From: an archaeon
GTDB taxonomy: Archaea > Altiarchaeota > Altiarchaeia > IMC4 > QMZM01
Assembly: GCA_029933895.1 (NCBI GenBank)
Contig: JAOZNG010000096.1
Span: 1-5,049, forward strand
Length of the DNA: 5,049 nucleotides
Direction of reading: 5' to 3'
Below the pieces are notes generated by a model. It searched no databases and was not told where the DNA came from. It worked only from the letters and a program-made list of their open reading frames with translations. The position numbers and the translations under genes were made by a program. Of the stretch, positions 2,923 through 5,049 are shown piece by piece; position 1 is the stretch's first letter; each line of letters starts with the position of its first letter.

Positions 2923-5049
2923 ATGAAAAGAAGCCGTCGTGATAAGGTCTTGATTGCTCTGATTTCCATACTGTTCCTGCCTTTTATTTGGTTAGAAGCA
3001 CCTCAGTTTGGACAGGCCGCCAAGTCTACTGTTACTCCTCAGCAACCGACACAAGATACACTGGATATTATAAGCGATATAAACTCTGTTACTGATGGGA
3101 TTATAATTGAAAACAAAGGTCAAAAAGACCTGAATATACTCTATTATCTCAACATGCCAAATCTTTCTATATTCTTTTTAAAAGGTGGTATTGTTTACAA
3201 TGTCCATGATGAGAAAAATAATGAACTTAGCTACAAAGTTTATTTTGTAAATAGTAAAGATATCCTTCCAGTAGGAACCGACCGAAAACCGGGGAGATTT
3301 AATTTCTTCTTAACTTCAGACAAAAACAGATGGGTTACAAATGCTAGATGCTATTCTTCACTCACTTATTATAACATCTATGAAAATATTGATTTAAAAT
3401 ATTATATAAGCAATAGTGGGATAAAGTACGACTTTATAATACATCCCGGCGGATCACCAGAGGATATAAGATTGAGATATGTAGGTGTGAGGCCTATTAT
3501 AACCAAAGAGGGTTTACTTTATCTTTCATCGAGATATGGGGTTTATGAAGCAAAACCTTTTGCCTATCAACCAGGTAGGCCAGAAACTGTAAAAGCCTCT
3601 TGGAAACTTCTTTCAGAGGGCGTTGTTGGATTTGAAGTTGGAAATTATGATGAGAATCGTGATCTTGTGATAGATCCTTTAATATACTCTACTTTTCTTG
3701 GCGGAATATCAGACGATAGAATTCAAAAAATTGCATTAATGGAAGATAGGCTATATGTGGGGGGTTTTACTAAGTCTTATAATTTTCCAACAACTAATGA
3801 ATCATATTCGCGGAGTAATAGCGGAGGTTTTGATGTATTTGTTATGGCTTTTAACCGAACAACGATGCAACTTATATATTCAACATATATAGGTGGTACA
3901 CTTGATGATTATGCGAGGTATATCGCGGTTGACAGCTCACACAATGTTTATGTAACTGGATGGACTTATTCATCAAATTTTCCTACAACTTCAAATGCTT
4001 ATGATAGAACCTTTAACGGGCGATATGGATATCTGGATGCATTTGTGTTAAAGCTTAACCATAATGGGTCAGCATTGATGTTCTCAACATATCTGGGTGG
4101 GAGCAATCACGATTATGGAGAAGTTTTAAGTGTAAATGAGACAGGCTATATCTTTGTTGGTGGGGAGACTTATTCTTCTAACTTTCCAACTACAGCTGGA
4201 GCATATTCAACAACACGCTCTGGTGGGAAGGACGCATACATAGCTATTTTTAACCAGACAGGTTCCCGCCTAGTGTCCTGTACATACCTCGGTGGAACCA
4301 ATGATGATTTCATTTATTGTATTGCCCTAGATGAGAAGAACAAGACAGTCCTGGTGGGTGGTCCCACATCCTCTTCGAACTTCCCTATAGTTGGGGGATA
4401 TGACACTACTTACAATGGAGGAACATATGATACATTTCTTGCAGCGGTACCTTACAACTTGTCAATTATCGAATCTTCCACTTTCTTTGGAGGCAGCAGC
4501 ACAGATTCTTTTATTGACATGAAACTCGATAAAACTTCTAAATTATATATTATTGGTCGTGCTTCGTCAAATAACATACCCGTGACTACAAATGCATTTG
4601 ACAGAACTGCCAACGGCAATAGCGACATAATAGTGGTTATATTCAATCGAAATCTAACTAAAATAGAGTACTCCACATATATAGGAGGCTCTGCGGATGA
4701 TTTTGGAGCGAGTATAATTTTAGGTGAAAATAATACAATTTACATTGGGGGGCGAACTAGGTCATGGGACCTCCCTGTCGTTCCGGGATCATACAGCGTG
4801 AACTACAACGGTTCCTGGGATGACTTCCTTCTTGTTCTGAAGATAAATTCTTCAGGTACACGGCTTCTATATGGTACCTTCCTCGGTGGACCCGCAGATG
4901 ACTTTGGAATGACAAATTTGGGATTTGCTGTAGACGATCGAAAATTTGCATACATTGCTGGGACCACAGCCTCCTCATCATTTCCAACGACCTATAATGC
5001 GCTCTCTACAAGCTATGGTGGAGGTCCTTATGATGGTTTCTTAACAAAA
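2923..5049 (+). CDS. Secreted SBBP-repeat beta-propeller protein, 3' end outside window
   Basis: The frame is open for 709 codons to the right edge. Residues 1-33 look like a signal peptide: basic MKRSRRDK, hydrophobic core VLIALISILFLPFIWL, possible cleavage around GQAA-KS. Residues about 59-252 form the N-terminal domain usual in SBBP proteins (IENKGQ at 62-67, NIYENIDLKYY, YDFIIHPGGSPEDIRLRY, ending VIDPLIYSTFLGG). SBBP (beta-propeller) repeats follow with starts near residues 254, 318, 387, 450, 516, 582 and 649, each about 63-69 long, with pattern YSTYLGG-x2-D-D, then G-x-T-x-S-x-NFPTT, then a GG-x-D-x-F strand. The seventh blade is cut by the edge, and more domains may follow. Eleven N-x-S/T sequons are present, one in each of the six inter-blade turns. 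The protein is probably extracellular or surface-bound; ligand and function are unknown. Blade 5 (SNNIPVTT) is the most diverged. No frameshift is seen. A cell-surface role is inference. Confidence 0.88.
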   Translation, partial: MKRSRRDKVLIALISILFLPFIWLEAPQFGQAAKSTVTPQQPTQDTLDIISDINSVTDGIIIENKGQKDLNILYYLNMPNLSIFFLKGGIVYNVHDEKNNELSYKVYFVNSKDILPVGTDRKPGRFNFFLTSDKNRWVTNARCYSSLTYYNIYENIDLKYYISNSGIKYDFIIHPGGSPEDIRLRYVGVRPIITKEGLLYLSSRYGVYEAKPFAYQPGRPETVKASWKLLSEGVVGFEVGNYDENRDLVIDPLIYSTFLGGISDDRIQKIALMEDRLYVGGFTKSYNFPTTNESYSRSNSGGFDVFVMAFNRTTMQLIYSTYIGGTLDDYARYIAVDSSHNVYVTGWTYSSNFPTTSNAYDRTFNGRYGYLDAFVLKLNHNGSALMFSTYLGGSNHDYGEVLSVNETGYIFVGGETYSSNFPTTAGAYSTTRSGGKDAYIAIFNQTGSRLVSCTYLGGTNDDFIYCIALDEKNKTVLVGGPTSSSNFPIVGGYDTTYNGGTYDTFLAAVPYNLSIIESSTFFGGSSTDSFIDMKLDKTSKLYIIGRASSNNIPVTTNAFDRTANGNSDIIVVIFNRNLTKIEYSTYIGGSADDFGASIILGENNTIYIGGRTRSWDLPVVPGSYSVNYNGSWDDFLLVLKINSSGTRLLYGTFLGGPADDFGMTNLGFAVDDRKFAYIAGTTASSSFPTTYNALSTSYGGGPYDGFLTK

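Noticed and set aside
4452..4987. Two reverse-strand frames within the propeller gene (4452-4676 and 4757-4987)
   Set aside because: They are antisense to well-formed SBBP blades 5-7 and have no supporting start signals or recognisable domains.

Overview
The window looks archaeal, although the lineage cannot be fixed from the sequence. Supporting signs are TATA-like boxes (TTTATATA, TTTATAAA, CTAAATAT) at archaeal spacing before genes, a probably leaderless integrase, GGAGG/GGTG ribosome binding sites on the other genes, tRNA 3' ends followed by CC rather than CCA, a tyrosine recombinase of archaeal type, and a secreted SBBP-repeat protein with many N-glycosylation sequons. The two large right-hand genes are AT-rich. 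The integrase has strongly C-ending codons, so the left third looks like an acquired element.

Layout: (1) Positions 1-765, minus strand, hold the N-terminal 255 residues of a tyrosine recombinase/integrase that runs off the left edge. (2) Positions 766-1208 are non-coding but highly structured. They hold two copies of a 55-bp repeat that starts inside a tRNA T-loop and continues through the acceptor 3' strand, a long hairpin built on the first copy, a decayed second hairpin, two smaller hairpins with competing folds, and two nearly identical 19-bp TATA-bearing promoter modules on either side. No complete tRNA is present. The segment reads as the attachment region of an integrative element, possibly used twice, and may also be transcribed as a structured RNA. 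(3) Positions 1209-2579, minus strand, encode a complete alkaline phosphatase/sulfatase superfamily hydrolase with Thr at the usual formylglycine position. (4) Positions 2580-2922 are a divergent intergenic region with promoter-like sequences and one possible 19-residue mini-ORF. (5) Positions 2923-5049, plus strand, encode a secreted beta-propeller (SBBP repeat) protein, open at the right edge after six full blades and most of a seventh.

How the parts relate: the integrase and the tRNA-derived repeats form a recombination module. The hydrolase and the propeller protein are divergently transcribed and may both concern the cell surface (glycan or anionic polymer processing, and an exported, probably glycosylated protein), but no shared pathway is demonstrated. 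The most unusual material is the structured non-coding block at 784-1153, followed by the sequon in every inter-blade turn of the propeller protein.
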